This document shows, one piece after another, positions 11,689-20,819 of a stretch of 64,000 nt of DNA. Origin of the DNA: an uncultured Paracoccus sp. GTDB taxonomy: Bacteria; Pseudomonadota; Alphaproteobacteria; Rhodobacterales; Rhodobacteraceae. A program made the translations under genes and the position numbers. The notes beneath the pieces were generated by a model. That model worked only from the letters and a program-made list of their open reading frames with translations, was not told the DNA's origin and ran no database searches. The stretch's first letter is position 1, and every line of letters starts with the position of its first letter. The DNA is taken from the NCBI RefSeq assembly GCF_947496875.1, contig NZ_CANMEH010000001.1:377663-441662 (forward strand), in the 5' to 3' direction.

Positions 11689-12867
11689 ATGACGCGGGCC
11701 TTTCTGATCGTCATGGATTCGCTTGGGATCGGGGGGGCGCCGGACGCGGATCGCTTCTTCAACGGGGATCGGCCGGACACCGGCGCGAACACGCTCGGCC
11801 ACATCGCTATGGCGCGGCGGCTGCACATGCCCCATCTTGACAGGCTGGGACTGGGGGCGGCCCTGCGTCTCGCCAGCGGTGTCGAGGCGCCCGGGCTGGG
11901 GGCCGCGCCGCAGGGGTTGTGGGGCGCCGCAACAGAGGTCTCGCTCGGCAAGGACACCCCGTCGGGCCATTGGGAACTGGCCGGGGTGCCGGTGCCGTGG
12001 GCGTGGCATCATTTTCCCGACACCAGCCCTGCCTTTCCAGATGAGCTGACCCGGCGGATCTGCGCGCTGGCCGGGACCGACGGGATCCTGGGCAACTGCC
12101 ACGCCCCGGGGACCGAAATCGTCGACCGTATGGGCGAGGAGCACCTTCGGACCGGCTGGCCGATTTGCTACACCTCCGTCGACAGCGTGCTGCAGATCGC
12201 GGCGCATGTGGACCGGTTCGGCCTGGACCGTCTGCTGGAGCTGTGTCGGAACCTGGCGCCGTTCGTGCACGCGATGCGGGTCGGACGGGTCATCGCGCGG
12301 CCGTTTGCGGGCACGCCGGGCCGGTTTGCCCGCACCCCCGACCGGCGCGACTTTGCCATCGCACCGCCGGGCGACACGATTCTGGATCTGGCCGTCGCCG
12401 CCGGGCGGACAACCCACGCGGTCGGCAAGATCGGCGACATCTTCAGCCAGCGCGGGATTGGACGGGTGCACAAGGGGCGATCCGACGCCGATCTGGCGTA
12501 TCAGCTGATCGGCCTCGCGGACACGGCCGAACCGGGTAGCCTGACCTTCGCGAACTTCGTCGAGTTCGACACCGATCACGGACATCGCCGCGACGTCGCC
12601 GGCTACGCCGCCGCGCTGGAGTGGTTCGACGGGGTGGCAGGTCGGTTGCTCGGTCGGATGCGGCCGGGCGATCTGGTCCTGTTTACCGGTGATCACGGCA
12701 ACGATCCAAGCTGGACGGGCACGGATCATACCCGGGAACGGGTGCCGGTCCTGGGCTGGGGCGTCGGCACGCGTGCCATCGGACAGGTGGCCTTTGCCGA
12801 CGTCGGCGCCTCGATCGCCGCGCATCTGGACATCCCCCGGCCTGCCCACGGGACCAGCTTTCTGTGA
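11689..12867 (+). CDS. deoB: Phosphopentomutase
   Basis: Interconverts ribose/deoxyribose 1- and 5-phosphate, linking nucleoside breakdown to the pentose phosphate pathway. The 392-residue protein belongs to the alkaline phosphatase-like metalloenzymes: MDSLGIGGAPDADRF gives the first metal Asp (residue 10), KDTPSGHWEL holds the phospho-acceptor Thr region, and EFDTDHGHRRD and TGDHGNDP give the later metal ligands. The start is the ATG giving MTRAFLIVMD; an upstream in-frame TTG has no support. It is 150 bp after cdd, where many Rhodobacterales carry deoA. Confidence 0.95.
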   Translation: MTRAFLIVMDSLGIGGAPDADRFFNGDRPDTGANTLGHIAMARRLHMPHLDRLGLGAALRLASGVEAPGLGAAPQGLWGAATEVSLGKDTPSGHWELAGVPVPWAWHHFPDTSPAFPDELTRRICALAGTDGILGNCHAPGTEIVDRMGEEHLRTGWPICYTSVDSVLQIAAHVDRFGLDRLLELCRNLAPFVHAMRVGRVIARPFAGTPGRFARTPDRRDFAIAPPGDTILDLAVAAGRTTHAVGKIGDIFSQRGIGRVHKGRSDADLAYQLIGLADTAEPGSLTFANFVEFDTDHGHRRDVAGYAAALEWFDGVAGRLLGRMRPGDLVLFTGDHGNDPSWTGTDHTRERVPVLGWGVGTRAIGQVAFADVGASIAAHLDIPRPAHGTSFL

Positions 12868-12907
12868 GGCCCCGCACGGTTCCCCAGCGACTCACCGGAT
12901 CCCTGCC

Positions 12908-13873
12908 ATGACGCTGAAGAAGATCGAGCTGCACCTGCATCTGGAGGGCGCGGCACCGCCATCCTTCATCCGGGGCCTGGCGGCCCGTGATGGCGTCGAT
13001 CTGCCCCGCATCTTCGATGCGCAGGGCCGCTATATCTATGCAGGCTTCGCCGATTTCCTGCGTGTCTACGAGGCTGCGACCGCGCTGATCCGCACCCCTG
13101 CCGATTATGCGCATCTGGTCGGCGTGGCGCTGGAACAATGTGCCGAGCAGGGCGCGATCTATGTCGAACTGTTCGTCTCGCCCGAGTTCTGCGGCGGGGC
13201 GGATCTGCCCGCCTGGCGCGATTACCTGGCCGCGATGACCGAGGCGGCGGAGGTTCTGGGCGCGCAGGGCGTGGACAGCCGCGCCATCGTGACCCCGATC
13301 CGCCATCGAGGATCCGAGCGGGCCCGCTGGTCGGCGATCTGCGCGGCCGAGACCGCGGGCGGCTGGGTCACCGGTTTCGGCCTCGGCGGGGACGAAACGG
13401 TCGGGCGTCCGCAGGATTTCGCGTGGTCCTTCGACTGCGCACGCGAGGCGGGCCTGGGGCTGACCTGCCACGCCGGTGAATGGGCGGGCCCGCAGTCGGT
13501 GCGAGACGCATTGGCCCTGGGCGTCACCCGTATCGGCCATGGCGTGCGCGCGATCGAGGATCCGGCACTGGTCGCGCGGCTGGCAGAGCAGGCGATCACG
13601 CTGGAAATCTGCCCGGTATCGAACATCGCGCTGGGCCTTTACCCCGACTGGCGGTCGCACCCCATTTCCCGGCTGGCCGACGCGGGCTGCCGGGTGACCG
13701 TGTCGACCGACGACCCGCCCTTCTTTCACACCACGCTGACGCGGGAATACGACCGGCTCGCGGAAACCTTCGGCTGGACCGAGGCCGAATTCACCGCGAT
13801 GAACCGCTGGGCGGCCGAAGCCGCATTCTGCGACGATGCCACACGGCAGCGCTTGCTGGCAGCGCTTGGCTGA
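12908..13873 (+). CDS. add: Adenosine deaminase
   Basis: Hydrolyses adenosine (and deoxyadenosine) to inosine and ammonia. The 321-residue TIM-barrel amidohydrolase has the metal pair HLHLEG near the start, CHAGEWAG with the catalytic Glu, GHGVRAIED and the metal Asp pair in [16 protein letters not shown]. Some family members act on adenine instead; the sequence alone does not exclude this, but the nucleoside salvage context favours adenosine. ATG 12908 begins the similarity, 40 bp after deoB, and the frame upstream is a shadow of deoB. Confidence 0.9.
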   Translation: MTLKKIELHLHLEGAAPPSFIRGLAARDGVDLPRIFDAQGRYIYAGFADFLRVYEAATALIRTPADYAHLVGVALEQCAEQGAIYVELFVSPEFCGGADLPAWRDYLAAMTEAAEVLGAQGVDSRAIVTPIRHRGSERARWSAICAAETAGGWVTGFGLGGDETVGRPQDFAWSFDCAREAGLGLTCHAGEWAGPQSVRDALALGVTRIGHGVRAIEDPALVARLAEQAITLEICPVSNIALGLYPDWRSHPISRLADAGCRVTVSTDDPPFFHTTLTREYDRLAETFGWTEAEFTAMNRWAAEAAFCDDATRQRLLAALG

Positions 13874-13928
13874 GCCGCGGCGGTGGGGCATTCAGGACCA
13901 CCGTGACCCTGCAGACGAGGGACCATCC

Positions 13929-14567
13929 ATGACTGCCACCCCGCATCTGACCATCGTCGATCACCCGCTGATCCAGCACAAGCTGACCATCATGCGTGAC
14001 AAGCGCACCTCGACATCGGGGTTCCGCCAGCTGCTGCGCGAAATCAGCCTGCTGCTGGCTTACGAGGTGACCCGCGAACTGGACCTGACCACGACCGAGA
14101 TCGAGACACCGCTGTGCCGGATGCAGGCCCCGGTGCTGGAGGGCAAGAAGCTGGCCCTGATCTCGATCCTGCGGGCGGGCAACGGCCTGCTGGACGGGAT
14201 CCTCGAGCTGATCCCTGCCGCACGGGTCGGGTTCATCGGGCTTTACCGCGATCCGGTGACGCTGCAGCCGGTGCAGTATTACAGCAAGGTGCCGGCGGAT
14301 CTGAACCTGCGGATGGTGATCGTGGTCGATCCGATGCTTGCGACCGGCAACAGTTCCGCGGCCGCACTGACCCAATTGAAGGCCGCCGGGGCCAAGAACC
14401 TGCGATTCCTGTGCCTGCTGGCGGCGCCCGAGGGGGTCGCACGGATGCGGCAGGCCCATCCCGACGTGCCGATCTATACCGGCGCGCTCGACGAACGGCT
14501 GGACGACCACGGCTACATCGTGCCGGGTCTCGGCGACGCTGGCGACCGGATGTTCGGGACGAAATAG
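13929..14567 (+). CDS. upp: Uracil phosphoribosyltransferase
   Basis: Makes UMP from uracil and PRPP, the last salvage step of this cluster. The 212-residue protein has the PRPP-binding loop [16 protein letters not shown] and the uracil-binding C-terminus [12 protein letters not shown], both diagnostic. Start ATG 13929 gives [18 protein letters not shown], the usual N-terminus. It lies 55 bp after add and closes the operon. The next gene is convergent on the minus strand after a 218-bp gap in which I see no gene. Confidence 0.96.
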   Translation: MTATPHLTIVDHPLIQHKLTIMRDKRTSTSGFRQLLREISLLLAYEVTRELDLTTTEIETPLCRMQAPVLEGKKLALISILRAGNGLLDGILELIPAARVGFIGLYRDPVTLQPVQYYSKVPADLNLRMVIVVDPMLATGNSSAAALTQLKAAGAKNLRFLCLLAAPEGVARMRQAHPDVPIYTGALDERLDDHGYIVPGLGDAGDRMFGTK

Positions 14568-14785
14568 GCGTTTCGACCCGTGTGCGCGGGAACGCCGCAC
14601 CGCAAGACGCCGGATCAAAGGACAGGACGAGGCTCGAGCTTGCCCGGTCGTCCAGTTGGAGATGGCGGAATTCCGGTCTTGCTACGGGACCGTGGCGGCC
14701 CCCAGCAGCTTTCAGCGGGCAGTGCGGTGCCAGTCTGCGCAAGATGCGCGCGGCCGGACAGCAGCTTTCGGGTGAATGAACTGCG

Positions 14786-15871
14786 CTAGGGCTCCATGGC
14801 CGTGTCGCAGATGCGCTGCAGTTGGACCCACTCGCCCTCGGTAAGGACCGGCTTTTCGGGGGGCGCCATCCGGAACGGGTCAGCCTCGATCAACGTCAGG
14901 ACCGCCTCGCCACTCGGGTCCAGCGACCGTGCGTAGGGGCTGCTGGGCACGCCGACGCTGGCAAGGCGTTCCAGCAGCGCGTCGTCATCGCTGGGCCGCG
15001 GCGGGGCAGACGCCAGCAGCACCTCGCCATAGCCGTCCAGGGCGTCGTCGGGCAGCAGGCCGGTCGTCAGCAGCGAAACGGCCGCCCCGAAGCCAGCAAA
15101 GGTCAGGGCGGCGGCCATGGGATCCTGTTCCTCGGCGACCAGCTGGGCGGCCACGACGTGGCCCAGCGCGGCATGGGGCGCGGGCTGTCCGATGATCAGG
15201 TCGTCGCCCAGCACGATCAGCTTTCCCGGCAGGGCGCGGGCGCCCCGCAATGTGCTCGGCAGCACGACGACCCGGCTGTCGGCCCCGGTGACACGCCGGG
15301 CCAGCCGGTCCAGCACCGCCGAACCCGCGGCCCGGCTGCAGGGCGCCCCGGTGGTCTCGGTCAGTTGCGTAAGGACCTGACGGCCGACCGCCTCGCGCTG
15401 TGCGGGCGGGGCAATCAGCGCCGCGTGGCGGACCGCAGCGCCCGGCAGCCATGCGAGCCCCCCGAGCACCAGCACCGCCGCCGCCGCCACAAGCAGCCCG
15501 CCCCGCAGCCGGCCCGGCCGCGGCCGGCTGGCCTGGATCGCCGTGTGCACCTTCTCGATGGCCGAGATCATCAACTCGTCGTCGATCTCCAGGATCTCGT
15601 CGGTGGCCGGCACGCCGGGCGCAAAGATCGCCGGCTTCTGCCCGGGATTCAGGCGGGTCACCGCGGGCAGGGACCAGTGCGACAGCGGCTGGTCCGACTT
15701 GGGATCGGTCAGGATCAGCGTGGCGTCACCAACCGACACGATCACGTCGCGCACCGCTTCCTGTGGAGCCTCGCGCCAGACACCCGACGCCTCCAGCCGC
15801 TGGAACGCGCTGAGGGCGGTCACGGCGAGGCTCCGGTCGAAAAAGCCGATCCGGCGCAGCCTGTGCAGCAC
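14786..15871 (-). CDS. Membrane-anchored protein resembling an inactive M48-type metallopeptidase
   Basis: Hypothetical 361-residue protein. The first 120 residues are soluble with an acidic stretch (DEILEIDDEL), then one membrane helix at about 124-146. The C-terminal part, about 150-260, has the layout of an M48 peptidase: a strand segment DSRVVVLPS, then ALPGKLIVLGDDLI, then a helix carrying ALGHVVAAQLVAEEQDP where M48 enzymes have the HExxH zinc helix followed by DP. The HExxH is absent (GHVVAAQ at 237-243), so catalysis is not expected. The M48 link is my inference from pattern, not a database match. It lies on the same strand as rpoH, 198 bp downstream of it. Confidence 0.6.
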   Translation of the reverse strand: MLHRLRRIGFFDRSLAVTALSAFQRLEASGVWREAPQEAVRDVIVSVGDATLILTDPKSDQPLSHWSLPAVTRLNPGQKPAIFAPGVPATDEILEIDDELMISAIEKVHTAIQASRPRPGRLRGGLLVAAAAVLVLGGLAWLPGAAVRHAALIAPPAQREAVGRQVLTQLTETTGAPCSRAAGSAVLDRLARRVTGADSRVVVLPSTLRGARALPGKLIVLGDDLIIGQPAPHAALGHVVAAQLVAEEQDPMAAALTFAGFGAAVSLLTTGLLPDDALDGYGEVLLASAPPRPSDDDALLERLASVGVPSSPYARSLDPSGEAVLTLIEADPFRMAPPEKPVLTEGEWVQLQRICDTAMEP

Positions 15872-16069
15872 GGGATAGCGCAGGCACGGCGCAGGAATCG
15901 CGCGCCGCGACCGTCCCCGAGCGTCATGCTGCCCGCTCCGTCATCGACATCCTCACCATAGGCGAGGCAAAGGTCTGCTACAAAACGGCATGGGTCAACA
16001 AGGACGAAGGACCCGCTGGCGCAGCTGTGATCGGCACCGATCTGTATCGGCCCGAAACTCGCGCGCGAG

Positions 16070-16975
16070 TCAATAGTCCTGCGCGATCGCCATGCCCTTG
16101 TCGCGGGCAAGGTTGCGCATTCGCTCCTGCAGTTTTTCGAAGGCGCGAACCTCGATCTGGCGAATGCGTTCGCGGGACACGTTGTAGCGCGTCGACAACT
16201 CTTCCAGCGTCAGCGGCTCGTCCCGCAGCCGGCGTTCCATCAGGATGTCGCGTTCACGCTCGTTCAGCACGTCCATCGCGGCGGTCAGCATCGAGCGGCG
16301 CGCCTCGAGTTCGTCCGCTTCGGCGAAATCGGCCGCCTGGTCGGCGCTTTCGTCTTCCAGCCAGTCCTGCCACTGCGCCGTGGAATCGCCGTCGGCCGAG
16401 CCGATCGTCGCGTTCAGCGACGCATCGCTGCCGGCCAGACGCCGGTTCATCTCGATGACTTCCTGCTGGGTGACGCTCAGATCCTTGGCGATCTGGGCGA
16501 CATTCTCCGGCCGCAGATCGCCTTCCTCCAGCGCCCCCAGCTTGGCCTTGGCCTTGCGCAGATTGAAGAACAGCTTCTTCTGGGCGCTGGTGGTGCCCAT
16601 CTTCACCAGGCTCCACGACCGCAGGATGTATTCCTGGATCGAGGCGCGAATCCACCACATGGCATAGGTGGCCAGGCGAAAGCCCCGTTCCGGATCGAAC
16701 CGCTTGACCGCCTGCATCAGTCCGACATTCGCCTCGGAGATCACCTCGGCCTGGGGCAGCCCGTAGCCGCGATAGCCCATGGCAATCTTGGCAGCCAGGC
16801 GCAGATGCGAGGTCACAAGCTTGTGCGCGGCCTCGGAGTCCTGATGGTCCACCCAGGCCTTGGCCAGCATGTACTCCTCCTCAGGCTCCAGCAGCGGAAA
16901 CTTGCGGATTTCCTGAAGATAGCGGTTCATCCCCTGTTCGGGGCTGGGGGCAGGCAAGCCGGTGTAGTTAACCAT
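16070..16975 (-). CDS. rpoH: RNA polymerase heat-shock sigma factor (sigma-32, RpoH)
   Basis: Directs RNA polymerase to heat-shock and stress promoters. The 301-residue protein has sigma region 2 (MWWIRASIQEYILRSW), the RpoH box AQKKLFFNLRKAK that separates it from housekeeping sigma factors, and region 4 (LTLEELSTRYNVSRERIRQ). ATG 16975 is preceded by AGAGGA; an upstream in-frame ATG at 17002 has no ribosome site. In Rhodobacter, the RpoH paralogue next to an rluA/rluD-type gene is RpoHI, and the same neighbour is present here 56 bp upstream. A perfect 14-bp palindrome (ACTCGCGCGCGAGT) abuts the stop and may act in 3' end formation. Confidence 0.95.
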   Translation of the reverse strand: MVNYTGLPAPSPEQGMNRYLQEIRKFPLLEPEEEYMLAKAWVDHQDSEAAHKLVTSHLRLAAKIAMGYRGYGLPQAEVISEANVGLMQAVKRFDPERGFRLATYAMWWIRASIQEYILRSWSLVKMGTTSAQKKLFFNLRKAKAKLGALEEGDLRPENVAQIAKDLSVTQQEVIEMNRRLAGSDASLNATIGSADGDSTAQWQDWLEDESADQAADFAEADELEARRSMLTAAMDVLNERERDILMERRLRDEPLTLEELSTRYNVSRERIRQIEVRAFEKLQERMRNLARDKGMAIAQDY

Positions 16976-17031
16976 GACGGTCCTCTGGGCCACGGGGCCC
17001 ATTCATGCGCGCGGAAAGGTAGGGAACGCGA

Positions 17032-18066
17032 TCAGCCGGGGATGGTTCCGGCCCGCAGTACCGTAAGCAGCCCCGCCATGTCGGGTGGCAGCGGGCTTTC
17101 GAACGCGAGCCATGTACCGGTCACGGGGTGGGCAAAACCCAACCGCGCCGCGTGAAGGGCCTGTCGCGGGAACGCCGTAATTGCAACTGCGGCATCGATT
17201 CCCAACGCCTTGACCGATGGTTTGCGCGATCCGCCATAGACGGGATCGCCGATCAGCCCCAGCCCGCAATGGGCCATGTGCACGCGGATTTGGTGGGTGC
17301 GCCCCGTTTCCAGCCGGCATTCCACCAGCATCGCGGCGGGGGGCGATCCGAACCGCTCGAGCATGCGGGCGCGGGTCACGGCATGACGGCCGCGGTCGCG
17401 GGTGACAGCCTGCCGCTGGCGATCCGTCGGGTGGCGCGCCAGCCGGGTGGTGACGCGCAGCACGCCGCCGGGTTCGAAGGCGACGCCGGGCAGGCCCCGC
17501 AATCGCGCATCCGCGGGGTCGATGATGCCGTGGGCAAGGGCGAGATAGGCACGGTCCGCGCTGTGATCCGCGAACTGGCGGGCGAGGCCCTGATGGGCGC
17601 GGTCGGTCTTGGCCGCCACCAGCAGACCGGAGGTGTCCTTGTCGATGCGGTGGACGATTCCCGGCCGCGCCGCGCCGCCGATGCCCGACAGGGAACCGGC
17701 GCAATGCGCCAGCAGGGCGTTCACCAGGGTGCCCGACGCGCTGCCCGGCGCCGGGTGGACGACCATGCCGGCGGGCTTGTCGATCACGATCAGGTCGGCG
17801 TCTTCGTGGACCACGTCCAGCGCGATCGCCTCTGGCCGCGTCTCGACCGGTTCGGGGTCGCCGATGCGGATGCGATAACACTCGCCTGCCGCCACCCGCG
17901 CCTTGCCGTCCTGCACGACCCCTGCGGGACCGTGCACCGCACCCGCGCTGATCAGCCGTGCCAACCGGGATCGCGACAGGGCCGCCGCGTCTGGCGCGGC
18001 CACGGCCAGCGCCTTATCAAGCCGCGTGGGCGGATCGTCGGGAATGGTCAGGAACAGGTCGGGCAT
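17032..18066 (-). CDS. RluA-family 23S rRNA pseudouridine synthase (RluD-like)
   Basis: Isomerises uridine to pseudouridine in large-subunit rRNA. The 344-residue protein has an N-terminal S4 RNA-binding domain (about 14-65), the active-site motif HRIDKDTSG at 139-147 with the catalytic Asp142, and the later ETGRTHQIRVHM signature. Whether it is RluD (positions 1911/1915/1917) or RluC-like cannot be settled from motifs; the S4 domain and genomic place next to rpoH favour RluD type. Its ATG shares two bases with the divergent ATG of the next gene. Confidence 0.9.
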   Translation of the reverse strand: MPDLFLTIPDDPPTRLDKALAVAAPDAAALSRSRLARLISAGAVHGPAGVVQDGKARVAAGECYRIRIGDPEPVETRPEAIALDVVHEDADLIVIDKPAGMVVHPAPGSASGTLVNALLAHCAGSLSGIGGAARPGIVHRIDKDTSGLLVAAKTDRAHQGLARQFADHSADRAYLALAHGIIDPADARLRGLPGVAFEPGGVLRVTTRLARHPTDRQRQAVTRDRGRHAVTRARMLERFGSPPAAMLVECRLETGRTHQIRVHMAHCGLGLIGDPVYGGSRKPSVKALGIDAAVAITAFPRQALHAARLGFAHPVTGTWLAFESPLPPDMAGLLTVLRAGTIPG

Positions 18067-18406
18067 GACGCAGGACGATACGCGTGAGGTCGTTGGGACG
18101 GAAGGGCAGGGCGCGCCCAGGGGGGCAGCCGATCAGCAGGTGCCGGAGCTTCGCTGGCTGCGCCGCCTGGTGACGGCGCTGGCCGCGACGATGGCGCTGG
18201 GCATGCTGGCAGTCGCCGGCATCCTGTGGCTGCGCCTGTCCGCGCCGTCGCTGCCCGCCCTGCCGGCTGATCTGCAACTGCCGGCAGACGTCACGCCGGC
18301 GGCGGTCACCTTTGCCCGCGACTGGACGGTGGTGGTCAGCGAAACGGGCGACATCCTGCTGTTTGCGCGCGACGGATCGTTGCACCGGCGGGTGCCGGGG
18401 CGTTGA
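18065..18406 (+). CDS. Small single-pass membrane protein, DUF6476-like
   Basis: This 113-residue protein has a polar N-terminus of about 35 residues, one membrane helix (LVTALAATMALGMLAVAGILWL) and a short C-terminal domain ending in a beta-rich segment (DWTVVVSETGDILLFARDG). I recognise it as the small protein that sits next to the RluA-type gene in Rhodobacterales, annotated as DUF6476; its function is unknown. The start ATG at 18065 overlaps the minus-strand ATG of the pseudouridine synthase within the single tetramer CATG, so the two genes have no intergenic space. Confidence 0.75.
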   Translation: MTQDDTREVVGTEGQGAPRGAADQQVPELRWLRRLVTALAATMALGMLAVAGILWLRLSAPSLPALPADLQLPADVTPAAVTFARDWTVVVSETGDILLFARDGSLHRRVPGR

Positions 18407-18423
18407 CGCCGGGAGGCAGCTGC

Positions 18424-18717
18424 TCAGCCGACCGGCGGCTCGTCATGTGAACCGTCACCGGCGTCGGCTGCCGCGGGTTTCGTCTTGTCGAGTTCTTCGA
18501 TCCGGGCGCGCAGTTCGGCGTTCTCGGTCCGTGCCTTGATCGCCATCTCGCGCACCGCCTCGAACTCCTCGCGGGTGACGAAGTCACGCTCGGCCAGCCA
18601 GCGGTCGACCCAGCCCTTGAACGCGGTTTCGGCCTCGTCCTTCGCGCCCTGGGCCACGCCCACCGCGTTGGTCATCAGGCGCGACAGATCGTCGAACAGG
18701 CGGTTCTGCTGAGTCAT
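18424..18717 (-). CDS. UbiK-family accessory factor (BMFP domain)
   Basis: Small 97-residue protein of the UbiK/YqiC type, which in enterobacteria assists late ubiquinone synthesis and associates with membranes. The sequence shows an amphipathic N-terminal helix (NRLFDDLSRLMTNAVG), the VTREEFEAVREMA motif typical of BMFP proteins and a C-terminal coiled coil (RTENAELRARIEELD), then a disordered acidic tail. It faces the preceding small membrane protein tail to tail (17 bp apart) and is divergent from lgt. Confidence 0.8.
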   Translation of the reverse strand: MTQQNRLFDDLSRLMTNAVGVAQGAKDEAETAFKGWVDRWLAERDFVTREEFEAVREMAIKARTENAELRARIEELDKTKPAAADAGDGSHDEPPVG

Positions 18718-18891
18718 TCCGGGGTCCTTGCACGAAGATTGCCGTTTGCGGTCCTATATGGCCCTAGGGCGAGCTCGCTTCAATGTGCCGGGCGCCGGCG
18801 TTGACTTGCCCGCGCCCACCGTCCAAGCCTGCCGCGGCGCAAATCGCCGTCATATCCGGCCGACGGCACCAATCCCGAGATCGACTGTCGC

Positions 18892-19764
18892 ATGATCCCC
18901 TTTCCCGACATTTCGCCTGACATTTTTTCGATCACCATCGCCGGGCGTGAATTCGCGCTGCGCTGGTACGCGATGGCCTATCTTGTCGGCCTGCTGCTGG
19001 GCTGGCGGATCATGGTCGCGCTGATGCGGCGCCCCGGACTGTGGGGCGGGCAGGCGCCGATGCGCCCCGGTCAGGTTGAGGAACTGCTGACCTGGGTCGT
19101 CGTCGGCGTCGTTCTGGGCGGGCGGCTGGGCTTTGTCCTGTTCTACGAGCCCGGATACTATCTGGCGCGGCCGACCGAGATCCTGCGGGTCTGGCAGGGC
19201 GGCATGTCCTTTCATGGCGGGTTCCTGGGCGTCTTGGTGGCCGCGTGGCTGTTCGCCCGCCGCAACGGCATCGCGCCCCTCCGCCTGGCCGACGCGCTCG
19301 CCGTGGCCACCCCGGTGGGGCTGGGACTGGGCCGCATCGCCAACTTCATCAACGCCGAGCTGTGGGGGCGCCCCACCGACCTGCCTTGGGGCGTGATCTT
19401 TCCCGGCGAGGCCGCGCAGGCCTGTGCAACGGCGCTCGGCCCCTGTGCCCGCCATCCCAGCCAGCTCTACGAGGCCGCGCTGGAGGGCGTCCTGCTGTTC
19501 GTGGCCCTGCTGTGGCTGGTGCGGCGCGGCGGGCTGCGGCGGCCCGGCCTGGCGCTGGGCGTGTTTCTGGCGGGTTACGGGCTGGCGCGCTTCATCGTGG
19601 AGTTCTTTCGTCAGGCCGATGCGCGGTTCATCACCCCCGACAATCCCTGGGGCCATGTTCTGGGCGGCCCGGTATGGGGGATCAGCATGGGTCAGCTGCT
19701 GTCGCTGCCAATGATCCTCGCCGGGCTGAGCTTCGTCTGGCTTGCCGGGCGCGCGCGGCGGTGA
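18892..19764 (+). CDS. lgt: Phosphatidylglycerol-prolipoprotein diacylglyceryl transferase
   Basis: First enzyme of lipoprotein maturation: moves diacylglycerol from phosphatidylglycerol to the lipobox cysteine, in the inner membrane. The 290-residue protein has about seven membrane helices, the [11 protein letters not shown] motif with its catalytic His, the Lgt signature [13 protein letters not shown] and RHPSQLYEA. The ATG at 18892 gives the usual N-terminus. The stop overlaps the GTG start of the next gene (GTGA), so the two are probably translationally coupled. Confidence 0.96.
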   Translation: MIPFPDISPDIFSITIAGREFALRWYAMAYLVGLLLGWRIMVALMRRPGLWGGQAPMRPGQVEELLTWVVVGVVLGGRLGFVLFYEPGYYLARPTEILRVWQGGMSFHGGFLGVLVAAWLFARRNGIAPLRLADALAVATPVGLGLGRIANFINAELWGRPTDLPWGVIFPGEAAQACATALGPCARHPSQLYEAALEGVLLFVALLWLVRRGGLRRPGLALGVFLAGYGLARFIVEFFRQADARFITPDNPWGHVLGGPVWGISMGQLLSLPMILAGLSFVWLAGRARR

Positions 19765-20819
19765 CGCCGCTCGCAGAGTTGATCATCCGTCGGATCGCAC
19801 GGGATGGGCCGATGCGGCTGGATGACTTCATGCAGACCTGTCTGCTGCATCCCGAGCACGGCTACTACACCACGCGCGAGCCGTTCGGGACGGCAGGCGA
19901 TTTTACCACGGCGCCCGAAATCAGCCAGATGTTCGGGGAACTGGTCGGGCTGGCCCTGGCGCAGACCTGGATCGATCAGGGCGCGCCGAAGCCCTTTGCG
20001 CTGGCGGAGCTTGGCCCCGGCCGAGGCACGCTGATGGCCGACATGCGGCGGGCGATGGCCCGGGTGCCGGGTCTGACCGACGCTGCACGGATCACGCTGG
20101 TCGAGGCGTCGGCCCGGCTGCGGCAGATCCAGAGCGCGCGCCTTGGTCCGGTCTCGCATTGCGGCGGCGTCGATGAGCTGCCCGAGCTGCCACTGTTCCT
20201 GGTTGCCAACGAGTTCTTCGACGCCTTGCCGATCCGCCAGTTCGTGCGGGTCGACGGGGGCTGGGCCGAACGCATGGTGACCGTTTCCGAGGGCGCGCTT
20301 GCACTGGCCCTGGCGCCGCCCGTCCCGCTGCCGCGCGACGGTGCGCCGGGCGAGGTGTGGGAGGATCGGCCAGCGGCCGCAGCGATCATCGCCGCGATCG
20401 CCCGCCGGATCGTGCGCCATGGCGGCGTGGCCCTGATCATCGATTACGGCACCTGGGACGGGTACGGCGACAGCCTGCAGGCGCTGCAGCGTCACGGCCG
20501 CGCCGATCCACTTGACCGTCCCGGAGAAGCGGATCTGACCGCGCATGTGGATTTCGCCCCGCTGGCCGCCGCCGCGGTCGCGGAAGGCGCGGCGGCGTCG
20601 GCCCCGGTCCCCCAAGGGGCGTGGCTGCGCATGCTGGGGATCGAGGCCCGGGCCGCGCGTCTGACAGCCGCGGGAGATGCCGGTGCGCAGACGGCGCTTC
20701 ACCGCTTGACCCATCCGGCCCAGATGGGTCACCTGTTCAAGGTGATGGCCATCTGGCCGCCCAAAGCCCCGCCGCCGCCCGGTTTCGCCGTGTTGGAGAG
20801 TGATGCAGCCCGCGCTTGA
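19761..20819 (+). CDS. SAM-dependent methyltransferase, MidA/NDUFAF7 family
   Basis: This 352-residue class I methyltransferase belongs to the family whose mitochondrial member NDUFAF7 dimethylates an arginine of complex I subunit NDUFS2 (NuoD in bacteria). Seen here: the family opening [41 protein letters not shown], the SAM motif [29 protein letters not shown] and [10 protein letters not shown] chose GTG 19761, which overlaps the lgt stop and starts the similarity; the long open frame upstream is a shadow of lgt. It overlaps pgeF by 17 bp. Confidence 0.9.
   Translation: MTPLAELIIRRIARDGPMRLDDFMQTCLLHPEHGYYTTREPFGTAGDFTTAPEISQMFGELVGLALAQTWIDQGAPKPFALAELGPGRGTLMADMRRAMARVPGLTDAARITLVEASARLRQIQSARLGPVSHCGGVDELPELPLFLVANEFFDALPIRQFVRVDGGWAERMVTVSEGALALALAPPVPLPRDGAPGEVWEDRPAAAAIIAAIARRIVRHGGVALIIDYGTWDGYGDSLQALQRHGRADPLDRPGEADLTAHVDFAPLAAAAVAEGAAASAPVPQGAWLRMLGIEARAARLTAAGDAGAQTALHRLTHPAQMGHLFKVMAIWPPKAPPPPGFAVLESDAARA

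Noticed and set aside
11683..12849. 388-residue minus-strand frame opposite deoB
   Set aside because: Mirror of a well-supported phosphopentomutase gene.
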